Shown piece by piece: positions 1 to 10,025 of a DNA stretch of 64,000 nucleotides; within the stretch, counting starts at the first letter, position 1; each line of letters starts with the position of its first letter. The notes beneath the pieces were generated by a model that saw only the letters and a program-made list of their open reading frames with translations, was not told the DNA's origin and did no database searches. Source of the stretch: Mucilaginibacter agri. GTDB lineage: Bacteria > Bacteroidota > Bacteroidia > Sphingobacteriales > Sphingobacteriaceae. Made by a program: the position numbers and the translations under genes. The stretch covers positions 248,001 through 312,000 of the forward strand of contig NZ_WWEO01000044.1 of assembly GCF_009928685.1 (NCBI RefSeq), given 5' to 3'.

Positions 1-1296
1 CTCAGTATCATTCAAAGCTATCTGAAACACATCTAAACCACCCAATCCCGGGTGACCGGTTGACGAGAAATACAAAATGTTATCCTTGTACAGCGTAGGG
101 AATTGCTCATTGCCTTCGGTATTAATTACCGGGCCCATGTTTACCGGCTTACCCCAGGCGTCGTGGATGGAATTGCGCTTGCTATAATAAAGGTCGGTGC
201 CTCCGTAGCCGCCCTTCATATCCGACGCGAATATCAACAGCGTACCCGCTTTATTCAAGGCCGGATGCCCAATCGAGTATTGATCATCATTATAAGGGAA
301 TGGTTCAATCACCTCCCAGGTAGGTGCTTTGGCGGTAAACAGCTTTAGTTTGTTAATGCCATCCTTACTCTCGGCATATTTGCCTTTAAAGTAGTTGTTA
401 CGTGTAAACATCAACGAACCATCGGGCAGCAAAGCTGTAGAACCTTCGTGGTATTGGGTATTGATATTGCCCGGTACCGGCTCAACCTTAACGCGTGCGG
501 CAAGGTAATCGCCAATAGTATCGCGCAAAAATTTCTGGCTATAGTTGCCAACGGTACGGGTATCGTTGCTGGTAGGCGGCGTATCATCATCGTTTACCTT
601 ATACATCTTCTTAGTGTTTCCCTTCAAGTCTTTCCTGATCACTTTGCGGATGCTGTCGATATTTACGCCTTTAATTTCGGCCAGTGTGTTTACATAATAC
701 AGGTCTGAGAACGGGGTTTGATCCCAGCCGAAAACCTTTTTAACCAGCACGCCGGTTTTGCGGTTACTACTAAACATCAACCCCTTTTTGTAATACATGG
801 GCGAATACTCCGATGCGGCGGTGTTAATATTTAGATAGCTGATGGTCCAGTCCCTGCGGTTTTTGAGGAAACCATTTACTTCGGGATAAGTCTTAACAAA
901 TGCTGATGCCCGGTTATCTTTCGAAGTCAGTTCGAGATACTTTTGGTACCATTGTTCCGATGCGGTGTATTGCTGCTCGTTAGCTAAGGTTTCGGCATAG
1001 TAGAGTGCCCATTCGGGTTTCAGTGTCTGTGCCTGGGTTAATTTAGCATACCACATGAGTGCTTTATCGTAATCCTTAATATTACGGTAGCTGTTGGCAA
1101 TCATTTCCTGCGCCTCCACGTTGTTCGGATCTTTCTTTAAATCGCTCTCGAGTAGTTTGGCGGCGGGCGCATAACGTAAGGCTTGATATTCCTTGCGAGC
1201 TGCCTTCAATTCGCCGCTTTCCTTTTTAGTTTGTGCAAAAAGAGAAGCCGGCAAAAGCAATGCTATAATAATGGTGATATATGTGGTTCTCAGCAT
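1..1296 (-). CDS. OmpA-family protein with TPR and PD40 repeats (C-terminus outside window)
   Basis: The reading frame opens at an ATG at 1296 and runs off the window start, so 432 N-terminal residues are visible. A signal peptide (hydrophobic stretch ending LPASLFAQ) is followed by TPR-like helices at about residues 35-125. Two PD40/WD40-like beta-propeller repeats then appear, with motifs such as LLIFASDMKGGYGGTDLYYS and ILYFSSTGHPGLGGLDVF. In Bacteroidota this architecture normally ends in an OmpA peptidoglycan-binding domain, which would lie outside the window. It is the third gene of a tight minus-strand operon, 9 bp after PorP/SprF, and such proteins accompany type IX secretion cargo adhesins, probably anchoring the PorP-adhesin complex to the wall. 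The OmpA domain is inferred. Confidence 0.85.
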   Translation of the reverse strand, partial: MLRTTYITIIIALLLPASLFAQTKKESGELKAARKEYQALRYAPAAKLLESDLKKDPNNVEAQEMIANSYRNIKDYDKALMWYAKLTQAQTLKPEWALYYAETLANEQQYTASEQWYQKYLELTSKDNRASAFVKTYPEVNGFLKNRRDWTISYLNINTAASEYSPMYYKKGLMFSSNRKTGVLVKKVFGWDQTPFSDLYYVNTLAEIKGVNIDSIRKVIRKDLKGNTKKMYKVNDDDTPPTSNDTRTVGNYSQKFLRDTIGDYLAARVKVEPVPGNINTQYHEGSTALLPDGSLMFTRNNYFKGKYAESKDGINKLKLFTAKAPTWEVIEPFPYNDDQYSIGHPALNKAGTLLIFASDMKGGYGGTDLYYSKRNSIHDAWGKPVNMGPVINTEGNEQFPTLYKDNILYFSSTGHPGLGGLDVFQIALNDTE

Positions 1297-1305
1297 ATCA
1301 TTGTC

Positions 1306-2238
1306 TTAAAAAAATCGTGGAGACAGAATTTTACCCTTAGTGAATCCAAACTCGTAACGGAGCATAATTTCGTGGCTGCCCGAGTTGTATTGCACCAGCT
1401 TGGTTGTACTATGGTCGTAAGAATATCCCAACCTAATTTGCGGCGATACCTGGAACTCAACCAGGCCCGAAATATCTGCCTCGGTACGGTATTGCGCGCC
1501 AAAACCAATAACATCGCTAACCCATAAGGTGGCGTTCAAATCTCCTTCTATCGGAGCACCTTTAACATATTTGATCAGCACCGATGGTTTTAGATGCAGA
1601 TCGTCATTCAGCTGAAACACATAACCCGTAGCCAGAAACAAGTGCATAGCCTGACCGCTAAACGAGTTATCGCCCTCAACCTTTAAATTGGTTAACTTAT
1701 TATTCAACAATTGCGGCGACGATAGCCCGAGGTAAAACTTATCGGTATTGTAATACACCCCTACCCCAAAATCGAGCAGCATTTTATTCACGTTCTGACT
1801 AAAAGCCGGGTCGGGCACACCGCTGGAGCCTAAATTTACAGAAGTAAAATTAGCTTGGTACTGGCTCACGCCACCCTGCAAACCCAATGCAAGCGTACCC
1901 TTATCCATCCGGATGCGGTAGGCATAACTGGCAATAGCCCCGTTGGTTGTGGTTATACCCAAACGATCGCTGTAGACCTGCAGACCCAGGCCCACTTTCT
2001 TGCTTTCTATTGGAGCGTCGATACTTAGCGTTGCTGTTCTTGGCGCACCTGCTATACCAACCCATTGGTTACGATACAAAGCCGTTGCCGACGTTACGTT
2101 ACGGCTACCCGCATAGGCAGGGTTAATGGCAAGTGTGTTAAACATGTACTGTGTATACATGGCCTCCTGCTGTGCCATGGCCTGCTTACCCGCACATGCT
2201 ATGATGATACCTAATATTAATATTCTAATACTTTTCAT
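1306..2238 (-). CDS. PorP/SprF family type IX secretion outer-membrane protein
   Basis: The 310-residue protein has an N-terminal signal peptide ending AMAQ. The family hallmark follows directly: QEAMYTQYMFNTLAINPAYAGSR and a YRNQWVGIAGAP segment. The rest is alternating beta-strand sequence ending in an aromatic residue (SPRFF), typical of an outer-membrane barrel. PorP/SprF proteins hold type B type IX secretion cargo at the surface. The gene starts 2 bp after the giant adhesin stops, and that adhesin carries a type B sorting domain, so this is very probably its dedicated surface partner. Length is normal for the family. Confidence 0.93.
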   Translation of the reverse strand: MKSIRILILGIIIACAGKQAMAQQEAMYTQYMFNTLAINPAYAGSRNVTSATALYRNQWVGIAGAPRTATLSIDAPIESKKVGLGLQVYSDRLGITTTNGAIASYAYRIRMDKGTLALGLQGGVSQYQANFTSVNLGSSGVPDPAFSQNVNKMLLDFGVGVYYNTDKFYLGLSSPQLLNNKLTNLKVEGDNSFSGQAMHLFLATGYVFQLNDDLHLKPSVLIKYVKGAPIEGDLNATLWVSDVIGFGAQYRTEADISGLVEFQVSPQIRLGYSYDHSTTKLVQYNSGSHEIMLRYEFGFTKGKILSPRFF

Positions 2239-2240
2239 AA

Positions 2241-5200
2241 CTATCTGTTTAGGGTTATAAAGCCCACGTAGCGGTCTTTGTCGTCAAACTTCACAATGTA
2301 ATAATAGGTTCCTTCCGGCAGATCTTCGCCTATGTGGATGCCCTGGTTACACTTGCCTCCCCAATCGTTTTTGTAGTCCTCATTACGGTATACCAGATTT
2401 CCCCAACGGTTGTAGAACTCGAGGAATACCTTTCTACCGCTTACGTTTTCGATCACAAACGTGTCGTTAGCGCCATCGCCATTTGGCGAAAATCCTTCGG
2501 GGATAAAGCCGTTCGGTCGTTCCAGTTTTACAGGGGTTGGTACAGCAGAACTTACATCGCCCGTGGCCGTCACGTCAGGTTTTAAACCGTCGGTAGATTG
2601 GTCGGTAGTAGTAGCGCTGGTTACTGATGTGCCCGAAGTCGTAGCGCGGTTGAGATAAGTGGTTCCACTTGTTACCACAGTCACATTGGCTACAATCTCA
2701 ATCTGTTCTACCTGGCTGGTGAAAAGCTGGTTGCCCGAGGCCAATAATTCAATATTGCTGCTGCCGTTGTAGTTAGGATTAACTGTCAAGCGCCCTAGCG
2801 TTCTGATGCTCTTGAAGGTCAATTGTTCGCCGGTGAAGGTTTGCGTCAGATCGTCTTTAATGCTGATATTATTTAAATCGGTTATACCGTAGTTGCCAAC
2901 CGTTAAAATATAGGTAACATCGTACGATCCGTTAGTAGCTTTAGTAACCGAAGCAACGACCTTTGCCAATCCAATTACCGGTTTATCAGTAGTGTTGATC
3001 TTAACCGTAGCTACATTACTTGTAGCGCCGTTTTTATCCTTAACGGTATAGGTAAACTGATCCGGTCCTGCATAATTAAGTGCCGGTGTGTAAGTTACCA
3101 GTCCTGTTACCGGATCTACGATCAGCGTACCATGCGCAGGCGGCGTAATAATAGTAACCGTAGTTGGGTCAATGTCGGCGGTGCCCGGCGTATCGTTACC
3201 CACTACCGGAATACCTACAGGCCTGTTAGGCGTGGTTGCGGCGTTGTCATCAACGGCAGTTGGGCCTCTAGGGATATTAATGGTAACATTAGCCACATTG
3301 GATACAAACCCGTTCTGATCTTTAATAGTATAGGTAAAATTATCAGCCCCATAATAACCTGTAGCCGGTGTATAAGTAGCCACGCCCGTTACCGGATCTA
3401 CTGTAACGGAACCATGCAATGGCTGCTGAACAATATTTACTGTTGCTGGCGCAATAGCGGCATTACCATTAATATCATTAGCAGGGATATTAATAGTTAC
3501 CGGGGTATTCATGTTGGTAACAGCACTATCGTCATTTGCTGTTGGGCCTTTAACAGCGGTTATTGTAACCGTGGCCACGTTTGATGTACCGCCATTAGCG
3601 TCTGATACCGTATAAGTAAATGAATCCGGACCGGTATAACCTGCATTTGGTGTATATGTAGCCACTCCCGTTGCCGGATCGACAACGACGGTACCATGCA
3701 GTGGTTGGGTGATGATAGTTACCGTGCTTGGCACCAGATTATCGGCCGCCTTTACGTCGTTATTTAAGAGATTGATTACAGCCGGTGTATTACTGCCTGC
3801 CGTGCCTGAATCGTTGTTAGCAACCGGCAATGGTTTCGGCGCAATGTTTACCTGGCTGGTATTATTAGTTGGGTCGCTATCTGTTTCCGCGCCGGCAATA
3901 GTAGCGGTGTTGAGGTAACCGCCGGTAGCATTAACTCTGGCAACTATATTCAGCGTAGCATTGCCCGTGTTACTCAATGTTCCTATAGCCCATATACCTG
4001 TACTGCTAGCGTAGGTGCCTACAGATGGAGTTGCACTCACAAACGTTAACCCTGTAGGTAACGCATCTGTAACGTTAACATTAGTTGCTGTACTTGGCCC
4101 ACCATTATTAACCATTAGCGTATAGGTAATCTGGTTATTAATAGAAGGCGTTGATACCGACACCGACTTAAACACTTTCAAATCTGTGATACTATTTTTT
4201 GTGTCTGTGTCTACTGCGCTATTATTGGCTGGTGTTGGGTCGTTTGCTCCGTTTGGTAAAATTACCGTGGCGGTGTTGATATAATTACCTGTAAAATCTT
4301 GCGGTAGAGTTACCACATAGGTGTAAGTAATTGTACTTCCCGATGGCATGTTAACAGGGGTATTTATGCTACCCATGCCGCTTACATCACCCGACGCGCC
4401 ACCGGCAAAAACAGCAGTCCAGCTTCCACCCACACCTGCCGGCAAATTGTTGATACCCGTAGCTCCTGCTACGTCACTAGGGCCTGTATTATGCACAACA
4501 ATTGTATAAGTATTGCTTGTGCCCGGCGTATACGTGGTTTTGCCATCGGTATTAGTCACGCTTAAATCGGCTTGGCTGTTTTGAGCATCGGTATCCGTCG
4601 CCGTGTTATTAGCCGGTGTTGGATCTGTTGAACCCACCGGAGCCGTAATAGTTGCCGTCGTGGTCAGGCTCCCTGTTGTGGCCGAAGGGATGGCTGCAGT
4701 TAATGTATAAGTGACTGATCCTCCTGCCGGGATATTTACCGATTCGTTAATACTGCCTGTCCCACTAGCATTACCTGTTGCACCGCCTGCGTAAACAGCA
4801 GTCCAACTGCCGGTAATACCTGTAGGCAGAGGGTAAGTTACGGTTGCGCCATTGGCATCGCTTGTACCTGCATTAGTAGCTACAATAGTATAAACGTTAG
4901 TACCACCCGGGCTATAGTTAGTTTTACCATCCGTATTGGTAATATTTAAATCGGTTATGATGTTCGGGTGATCTGTATCCGTAGCTATATTATCGGCAGG
5001 GTTTTGATCCGTAAGCCCGGTTGGCGCAGCAATAGTTGCCGTAGTGGTTAAATCGCCGGCAACGCCGCTTCCAACATTGGCCGTTACGCTATAAGTAATT
5101 GTGCCTCCTACCGGGATATTTACCGTTTGATTAATACTGCCTATTCCGCTGGCTGCGCCGGTTGAGCCGCCTGTGTATGTTGCTGTCCAGTTGCCTGTAA

Positions 5201-8200
5201 CTCCTGTCGGGAATGGGAAAGTGACTGTAGCACCCGTCGCATTGTTGATACCGGTGTTAGTGGCAACAAGCGTATAAGTATTGGTTGTGCCTGGTGTATA
5301 TGTTGTTTTACCATCTGTATTGGTAATACCCAGGTTAATATTACAATCGGCCACGGTGATGGTAATATCATCAAAGCTATCTGTACACTGGCCGTTAGAG
5401 GTTGTCCAACGGAACGTATAATTACCAGTTACTACGCCTGTTAAGGTGGCATTATTGTCATTAACCGAACTGAATACCGGATCGGCCGCGCCGGTTGGCT
5501 TTGCTATAATGGTCCAGGTTCCGGTGGTACCCGCACCCGGGGTCACAGCTGCCAGAGCTATCGGCGAACCAAGGCAATAATTAGCGGTTGGCGGACCGGC
5601 ATCAGCTGCAGATGGCGCCGCTAATATGGTAAAGCTTACGCTGCTTGTTGTACTGCACGAGCTGTTATTGGTAATTGTCCAATTTAAGGTATATGCTCCG
5701 GGTACTAAACCACTTGCAACAGCTGTCGGGCTGTGATTGTTATTAAAGGTAACTACCGGACTGGATGCAGGCTGAACCGCAACAGTCCACGTTCCCTGGT
5801 CGTTGCCGGTTGGAGTAGTATTGGTTGAAGCCAACGATACAGAAGCCGTGCCACCAGTCGCAGGCCCGCAAGTATTTGATACCGTGCCAGCATTGGCAAC
5901 AGCCGGAGAATTATCGGTTACCGTAACGCTAACATCTGCCGATGATGAGGTACATACACCATTGGATATCGTCCAGCGGAATTTGTATGGATTCGCAGGA
6001 TCAATAACTAAACCCGAAACCGCAGTTACCGGCGAGTTTGGCGCATCGATAACCGGTGCACGTGTATCGCTCGGCCCATTGGGTACAAAAGTCCATGTAC
6101 CGATACCTACTGTAGGTGTGGTACCCGTTAATGTTACACCTCCCAAACATGCGGAAGGTTGATTAGTCATTGGCGCTGCAACCGTAGGAGGATCGTAAAC
6201 ACTGATGCGCACAATATCATTGCTTGACTGATTGCCTGTACAATTGGCGTTAGTAACTGTCCATTGCAACAGGTAGTCGCCGGGCACGCTTAAATTACTA
6301 AGTACCGCGTGGTTATCTGTTGTGGAAGATAAAGTAAGTACGCTGCCAACCGGCCTGCCAATAATATCCCACGAACCCGTGCCCACGGTAGGTGCAACAG
6401 CCGCAAGATTAACTGATGTGGTAGTACTGGTACAAATTTGCTGATCTGGCCCGGCATCGGCAGTTGATGGCGGTCCGCTTACGGTTACCGTCATATCATC
6501 CGTCAATATACCGCAACCGCCAGCATCTTTTCCGGCTATTATGCCTGTATTAATGGTGTATCTGAATACATAAGTCGCGTTCGGGATTAAGCCGCTTGCA
6601 ATCGCAGTATTACCAAACCCGGTTGAAGAACCATTTTTTGTGATGGTTACCGGTGGCGTACCTGCCGGTAGTGCCGATACCAGTGTCCAGTTACCGTCAC
6701 TCCCTTCGTTACCGGATAATACAGTAATCCCAGTGTTACAAAGGTTTTGATCTGCCCCGGCATTTGCCGATTGATGCAGTACAATAGTAACGTTAGATGT
6801 TGATGGAGGGCAAATAGTACCGTTGCTTGATTGCCAGGTTAATACATAGGTGCCTAACATTAAACCGCTGATGGTAGCGTGCGGATCGGTTAAGCTGCTG
6901 AATATTGGCGTGCCAGGTCCGCTTCTCACTACCCATAACCCCGACCCCACGGTAATTGTATTGGCATCTAATACCGTTGAAGCACCATCGCATAGCGTTA
7001 TAGGATTGTTGCCGCTAACGCTTGCATTAGCCGGTGTAGGAGGTGCACTAAGATTATAGGTGATTTCGGCAAATGAGCTTGAACATGCACCGTTAGTAAT
7101 TGTATACCTAAATTTATATCGCCCTTGTATTAACCCGCTAACCGTAGTAGATGTACTTCCCGGCGATGTAATTGTCGCCCCACCAGGCCCCGCTACTTGA
7201 GTCCAGACACCCGTTTCCATTGCGGTTGGCGTACTGGTTGCAGTTAAGGTTATCGGCCCAAGTCCGCACACATCCTGCGATGGTGTACCGCTGATGGCAG
7301 CAGCTGTAGTGCCAGCAGATATGGTTATAACCACCGTATCGCGTGTAGTGGCACAGCCCCCCTTGCTTAGTTGCCATTCAAACTTATATGTTCCGATTGT
7401 AGCCCCCGTAATAGTTTGACTACTGGCATTAGTAAATGCAGGTGTATTAGGGCTTCCGGGTAACAAGGTCCAGATACCGGCTTCGCCGGCGTCGGGCGCA
7501 TTAGCACCTAAATTGAAGATTGACGTACTCGAACCCAGACATTGGTCGGGGCCGGCATTAGCTTGCTTGGGGCCGTTGGTTGCATTGGTATTGACAACTA
7601 CATCATCAAAGTTGCTTCCGCATGAACTGCTGATGGTCCAGCGTAGGATATATGTTTTATTAGCCAGAAAACCATTCGCAACGGCATGAGGATCATTAAC
7701 ACTTGAGAATGTGATAGTGCTTGCCGGAGTAGCAGGACTTTGAGAAACAACAGACCAGGTACCTGTTTCATTAGCCTCGGGCTGATTTGCATCTAACTTT
7801 ACCGGCGTTCCAAAACAAGTAGCAATATCGGCCCCGGCATGGGCAACCGAAGGCGTAGTGGAAATAACAACTTTAACATCAGACTGCGAATCGCCGCAAT
7901 CTTTACCGCCACCTGTCACAATCCATCTAAAAGTGTAAACCCCACTCACCAGGCCTGATATGCCAGTTGTGTTTAAGGATTTATTTGCTATAATCGCTGT
8001 GTTCGGCCCGCTTACCTGTGTCCACATCCCAATACCCGAATCGCCTGCTTGTGGGCCATTACCGGCCAAGGTTGCACTGGTTACGCCGCAGGTTAAAAAC
8101 TGTGGTGTCCCCGCGTTGGCCTGGTATGGTGCTTTAGATATTACAATCGGCAGGTCTATGTAGCTATCTACACAACCCCCAGACGCATCATCATTATATC

Positions 8201-9614
8201 GCCTGAAGCGGATAACGTAAGTACCGATCCTATCCATCCCCACAATCAGTTGAAAGTCGTCGGAAGCGGTTACAAAATGGTTAATGCCGAAATTGGCTTC
8301 GATGTTAGAGCCGCCGGGGGCGCTAACCAGCGCCCATTGTGTACGGTTACCTCCAACCACGTTAAAGTGTATGTTTAGCTGTGATGCACCGCATGGCAAA
8401 ATCGCGGGGTTAGGCGTATCGGCATTAATGGTAACCGCAGGTGGCGTGGTATACCGCACATGGTAAGTACCTACCGAAGTACAATGCGTCACAGTATTGG
8501 TAATGGTGTAAATCAGGTCATAATCCGAGTGGCCATCCAGTCCGCTTATCGTTGTAGTTGGCGAGGTGGCATTAGAAAAACTAACCGCAGTTGGGTTTGT
8601 GCTTGCAGATGTCCATTGCACCACCTCGTTAGCATATAATGGCTTAACACCATTTAAGGCCGTTGTAGTACGGCCATCGCAGTAGGTAAAAAATGGGTCG
8701 CCGCCTGCATTGGTAATACTTTGCGAAGGGCTGTCAACCGTAATGGTTACATCTTTCGATCCGCTGAAACAAGGGCCGGTTACCGTCCATCTCACCACAT
8801 AAACACCACCTGTAAGGTTTCCTATCCCCGTATTGTTATCGTGTATATCTCCAAAGGTAGGCACGCTCGGCCCGCTGATGAACGACCAGGTACCTATCTG
8901 GCCGTTGCCACTGCCTGCAAAAGAGGCGTGTAAGCCCGTAGTAGCTACAACAGAATAGCAGTTTACATATAAAGGTGTATTTACCGCAATTGGCTCGCCG
9001 CCAAGGTTGGTAACCGCAATATCTGAGGTTGAAGAACAGCTGCCATCGCTTCCGGTAATGGTCCAACGGTAGACGGTAGTACCTACAGTGTTACCTGTTT
9101 GTGGCAGAGGAATAGTTGCATTAGGTGATGTTGCGGGAGTTGGCACCGGCAAATTACCGCTTACCACCGACCATGAACCTGTTTCGCCTGCCTGCACCGA
9201 ATTGGCAGCCATGGTTACTGTGCCAGGGCACGAAGTAATAGCAGGCCCCGCATTGGATACAGTTAGCGTAGATACGTTATAAACAGCATCATCAAATACC
9301 GGAGAGCCATCTGTACATTTTGCCGACAACCTGAAGGTGTAATTAACCCCTTTGGCAAAACCTGTAACCGTAGCCACCGCATTACCGCCCGAAACTGTTG
9401 TTGTTGATACCGAAACTGTGGGGCCAGCAACCTGGGTCCATGTTGCCTGTTGGTTAAATAAGCCGGTTGCAGTACCGTTAAGTAAAAATGGCTGACCGGC
9501 ACAAATTGTGCGATCTGCTCCTGCATTAATGGTACAGTTTTGTGCCGATGCAGAAAAATGCACCAGTAATACCAATAAAAATGCAGGAAGGTAGAATCGT
9601 AGAAATTTAATCAT
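2241..9614 (-). CDS. Giant secreted adhesin with PKD/Ig-like, DUF11 and cadherin-like repeats and a type B T9SS C-terminal domain
   Basis: I start this 2457-residue protein at the ATG at 9614, which leaves a clean signal peptide (MIKFLRFYLPAFLLVLLVHF, then SASAQ); an in-frame TTG lies at 9626. Numbering is approximate. Residues 28-1425 hold about fifteen PKD/Ig-like modules, each opening with a variant of ANAGADQxxC. Residues 1427-1925 hold four DUF11 modules, three of them near-copies of about 128 residues starting xITNTDGKTTYTPGT. Residues 1927-2210 hold three cadherin-like modules (NDxxxxG...TPAxGYxGxDxFTYTVxDxNG). Another DUF11-like module follows. Residues 2370-2457 form the gliding-motility/CHU_C type B sorting domain (GFSPNGDGANDTFVI, FYNRWGNLVYRN, LPEGTYYYIV). 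It is exported by the type IX system and probably mediates adhesion. Confidence 0.93.
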   Translation of the reverse strand: MIKFLRFYLPAFLLVLLVHFSASAQNCTINAGADRTICAGQPFLLNGTATGLFNQQATWTQVAGPTVSVSTTTVSGGNAVATVTGFAKGVNYTFRLSAKCTDGSPVFDDAVYNVSTLTVSNAGPAITSCPGTVTMAANSVQAGETGSWSVVSGNLPVPTPATSPNATIPLPQTGNTVGTTVYRWTITGSDGSCSSTSDIAVTNLGGEPIAVNTPLYVNCYSVVATTGLHASFAGSGNGQIGTWSFISGPSVPTFGDIHDNNTGIGNLTGGVYVVRWTVTGPCFSGSKDVTITVDSPSQSITNAGGDPFFTYCDGRTTTALNGVKPLYANEVVQWTSASTNPTAVSFSNATSPTTTISGLDGHSDYDLIYTITNTVTHCTSVGTYHVRYTTPPAVTINADTPNPAILPCGASQLNIHFNVVGGNRTQWALVSAPGGSNIEANFGINHFVTASDDFQLIVGMDRIGTYVIRFRRYNDDASGGCVDSYIDLPIVISKAPYQANAGTPQFLTCGVTSATLAGNGPQAGDSGIGMWTQVSGPNTAIIANKSLNTTGISGLVSGVYTFRWIVTGGGKDCGDSQSDVKVVISTTPSVAHAGADIATCFGTPVKLDANQPEANETGTWSVVSQSPATPASTITFSSVNDPHAVANGFLANKTYILRWTISSSCGSNFDDVVVNTNATNGPKQANAGPDQCLGSSTSIFNLGANAPDAGEAGIWTLLPGSPNTPAFTNASSQTITGATIGTYKFEWQLSKGGCATTRDTVVITISAGTTAAAISGTPSQDVCGLGPITLTATSTPTAMETGVWTQVAGPGGATITSPGSTSTTVSGLIQGRYKFRYTITNGACSSSFAEITYNLSAPPTPANASVSGNNPITLCDGASTVLDANTITVGSGLWVVRSGPGTPIFSSLTDPHATISGLMLGTYVLTWQSSNGTICPPSTSNVTIVLHQSANAGADQNLCNTGITVLSGNEGSDGNWTLVSALPAGTPPVTITKNGSSTGFGNTAIASGLIPNATYVFRYTINTGIIAGKDAGGCGILTDDMTVTVSGPPSTADAGPDQQICTSTTTSVNLAAVAPTVGTGSWDIIGRPVGSVLTLSSTTDNHAVLSNLSVPGDYLLQWTVTNANCTGNQSSNDIVRISVYDPPTVAAPMTNQPSACLGGVTLTGTTPTVGIGTWTFVPNGPSDTRAPVIDAPNSPVTAVSGLVIDPANPYKFRWTISNGVCTSSSADVSVTVTDNSPAVANAGTVSNTCGPATGGTASVSLASTNTTPTGNDQGTWTVAVQPASSPVVTFNNNHSPTAVASGLVPGAYTLNWTITNNSSCSTTSSVSFTILAAPSAADAGPPTANYCLGSPIALAAVTPGAGTTGTWTIIAKPTGAADPVFSSVNDNNATLTGVVTGNYTFRWTTSNGQCTDSFDDITITVADCNINLGITNTDGKTTYTPGTTNTYTLVATNTGINNATGATVTFPFPTGVTGNWTATYTGGSTGAASGIGSINQTVNIPVGGTITYSVTANVGSGVAGDLTTTATIAAPTGLTDQNPADNIATDTDHPNIITDLNITNTDGKTNYSPGGTNVYTIVATNAGTSDANGATVTYPLPTGITGSWTAVYAGGATGNASGTGSINESVNIPAGGSVTYTLTAAIPSATTGSLTTTATITAPVGSTDPTPANNTATDTDAQNSQADLSVTNTDGKTTYTPGTSNTYTIVVHNTGPSDVAGATGINNLPAGVGGSWTAVFAGGASGDVSGMGSINTPVNMPSGSTITYTYVVTLPQDFTGNYINTATVILPNGANDPTPANNSAVDTDTKNSITDLKVFKSVSVSTPSINNQITYTLMVNNGGPSTATNVNVTDALPTGLTFVSATPSVGTYASSTGIWAIGTLSNTGNATLNIVARVNATGGYLNTATIAGAETDSDPTNNTSQVNIAPKPLPVANNDSGTAGSNTPAVINLLNNDVKAADNLVPSTVTIITQPLHGTVVVDPATGVATYTPNAGYTGPDSFTYTVSDANGGTSNVATVTITAVKGPTANDDSAVTNMNTPVTINIPANDINGNAAIAPATVNIVQQPLHGSVTVDPVTGVATYTPATGYYGADNFTYTIKDQNGFVSNVANVTINIPRGPTAVDDNAATTPNRPVGIPVVGNDTPGTADIDPTTVTIITPPAHGTLIVDPVTGLVTYTPALNYAGPDQFTYTVKDKNGATSNVATVKINTTDKPVIGLAKVVASVTKATNGSYDVTYILTVGNYGITDLNNISIKDDLTQTFTGEQLTFKSIRTLGRLTVNPNYNGSSNIELLASGNQLFTSQVEQIEIVANVTVVTSGTTYLNRATTSGTSVTSATTTDQSTDGLKPDVTATGDVSSAVPTPVKLERPNGFIPEGFSPNGDGANDTFVIENVSGRKVFLEFYNRWGNLVYRNEDYKNDWGGKCNQGIHIGEDLPEGTYYYIVKFDDKDRYVGFITLNR

Positions 9615-10025
9615 ATTGATGTACAATGAATAAATACATGCTCATTTACAGTTTCAGTTACCTGAATAACAACACATTGAAAGGAATATTTACAGATAGA
9701 TATAGTAAAGTAAAAGCTAACCCATGTGATGCTGGTTTAAATACGTTTATAAATATATAACTCTATTTATTAATCAAAAAGCGGCATTTATGCCATCGCT
9801 TTTTTTTACTTATCCTTATACGATAATTTATTGCATTTTGGTTTTTATTTTTTATTCCAAAAAGTTTTAAAAGCAGCCTATACTGCCTTTCCTTTCACAA
9901 AACCTTCATCAAATCCGCCTTAATTCGCGGCCGATACAAACATAATTCAGAATTGAGCTGCACTTTGGTAGCACAAACGTTACAAAGCGCTTAATTACTG
10001 AACAAATACCCCTAATTAAACAGCT
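9615..10025 (+). other. Divergent intergenic region, AT-rich
   Basis: These 411 bp separate the leftward adhesin operon from the rightward hydroxylase gene and should hold both promoters. No open frame longer than about 26 codons is present. A short hairpin (GGCATTTATGCC at 9783-9794) is flanked by an A-run and a T-run. I could not place a confident TTTG/TAnnTTTG promoter on either strand. Confidence 0.5.

Noticed and set aside
1183..1527. 114-codon plus-strand frame spanning two minus-strand genes
   Set aside because: It overlaps the start of the OmpA-like gene and the end of PorP/SprF and has no recognisable features.
3132..3584. 150-codon plus-strand frame inside the adhesin gene
   Set aside because: It is a shadow of repetitive coding sequence; the minus-strand frame has clear domains throughout.
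9776..9800. Hairpin with A-run and T-run, terminator-like
   Set aside because: It lies between divergent genes where no transcript should end, and the stem is only about 5 bp.
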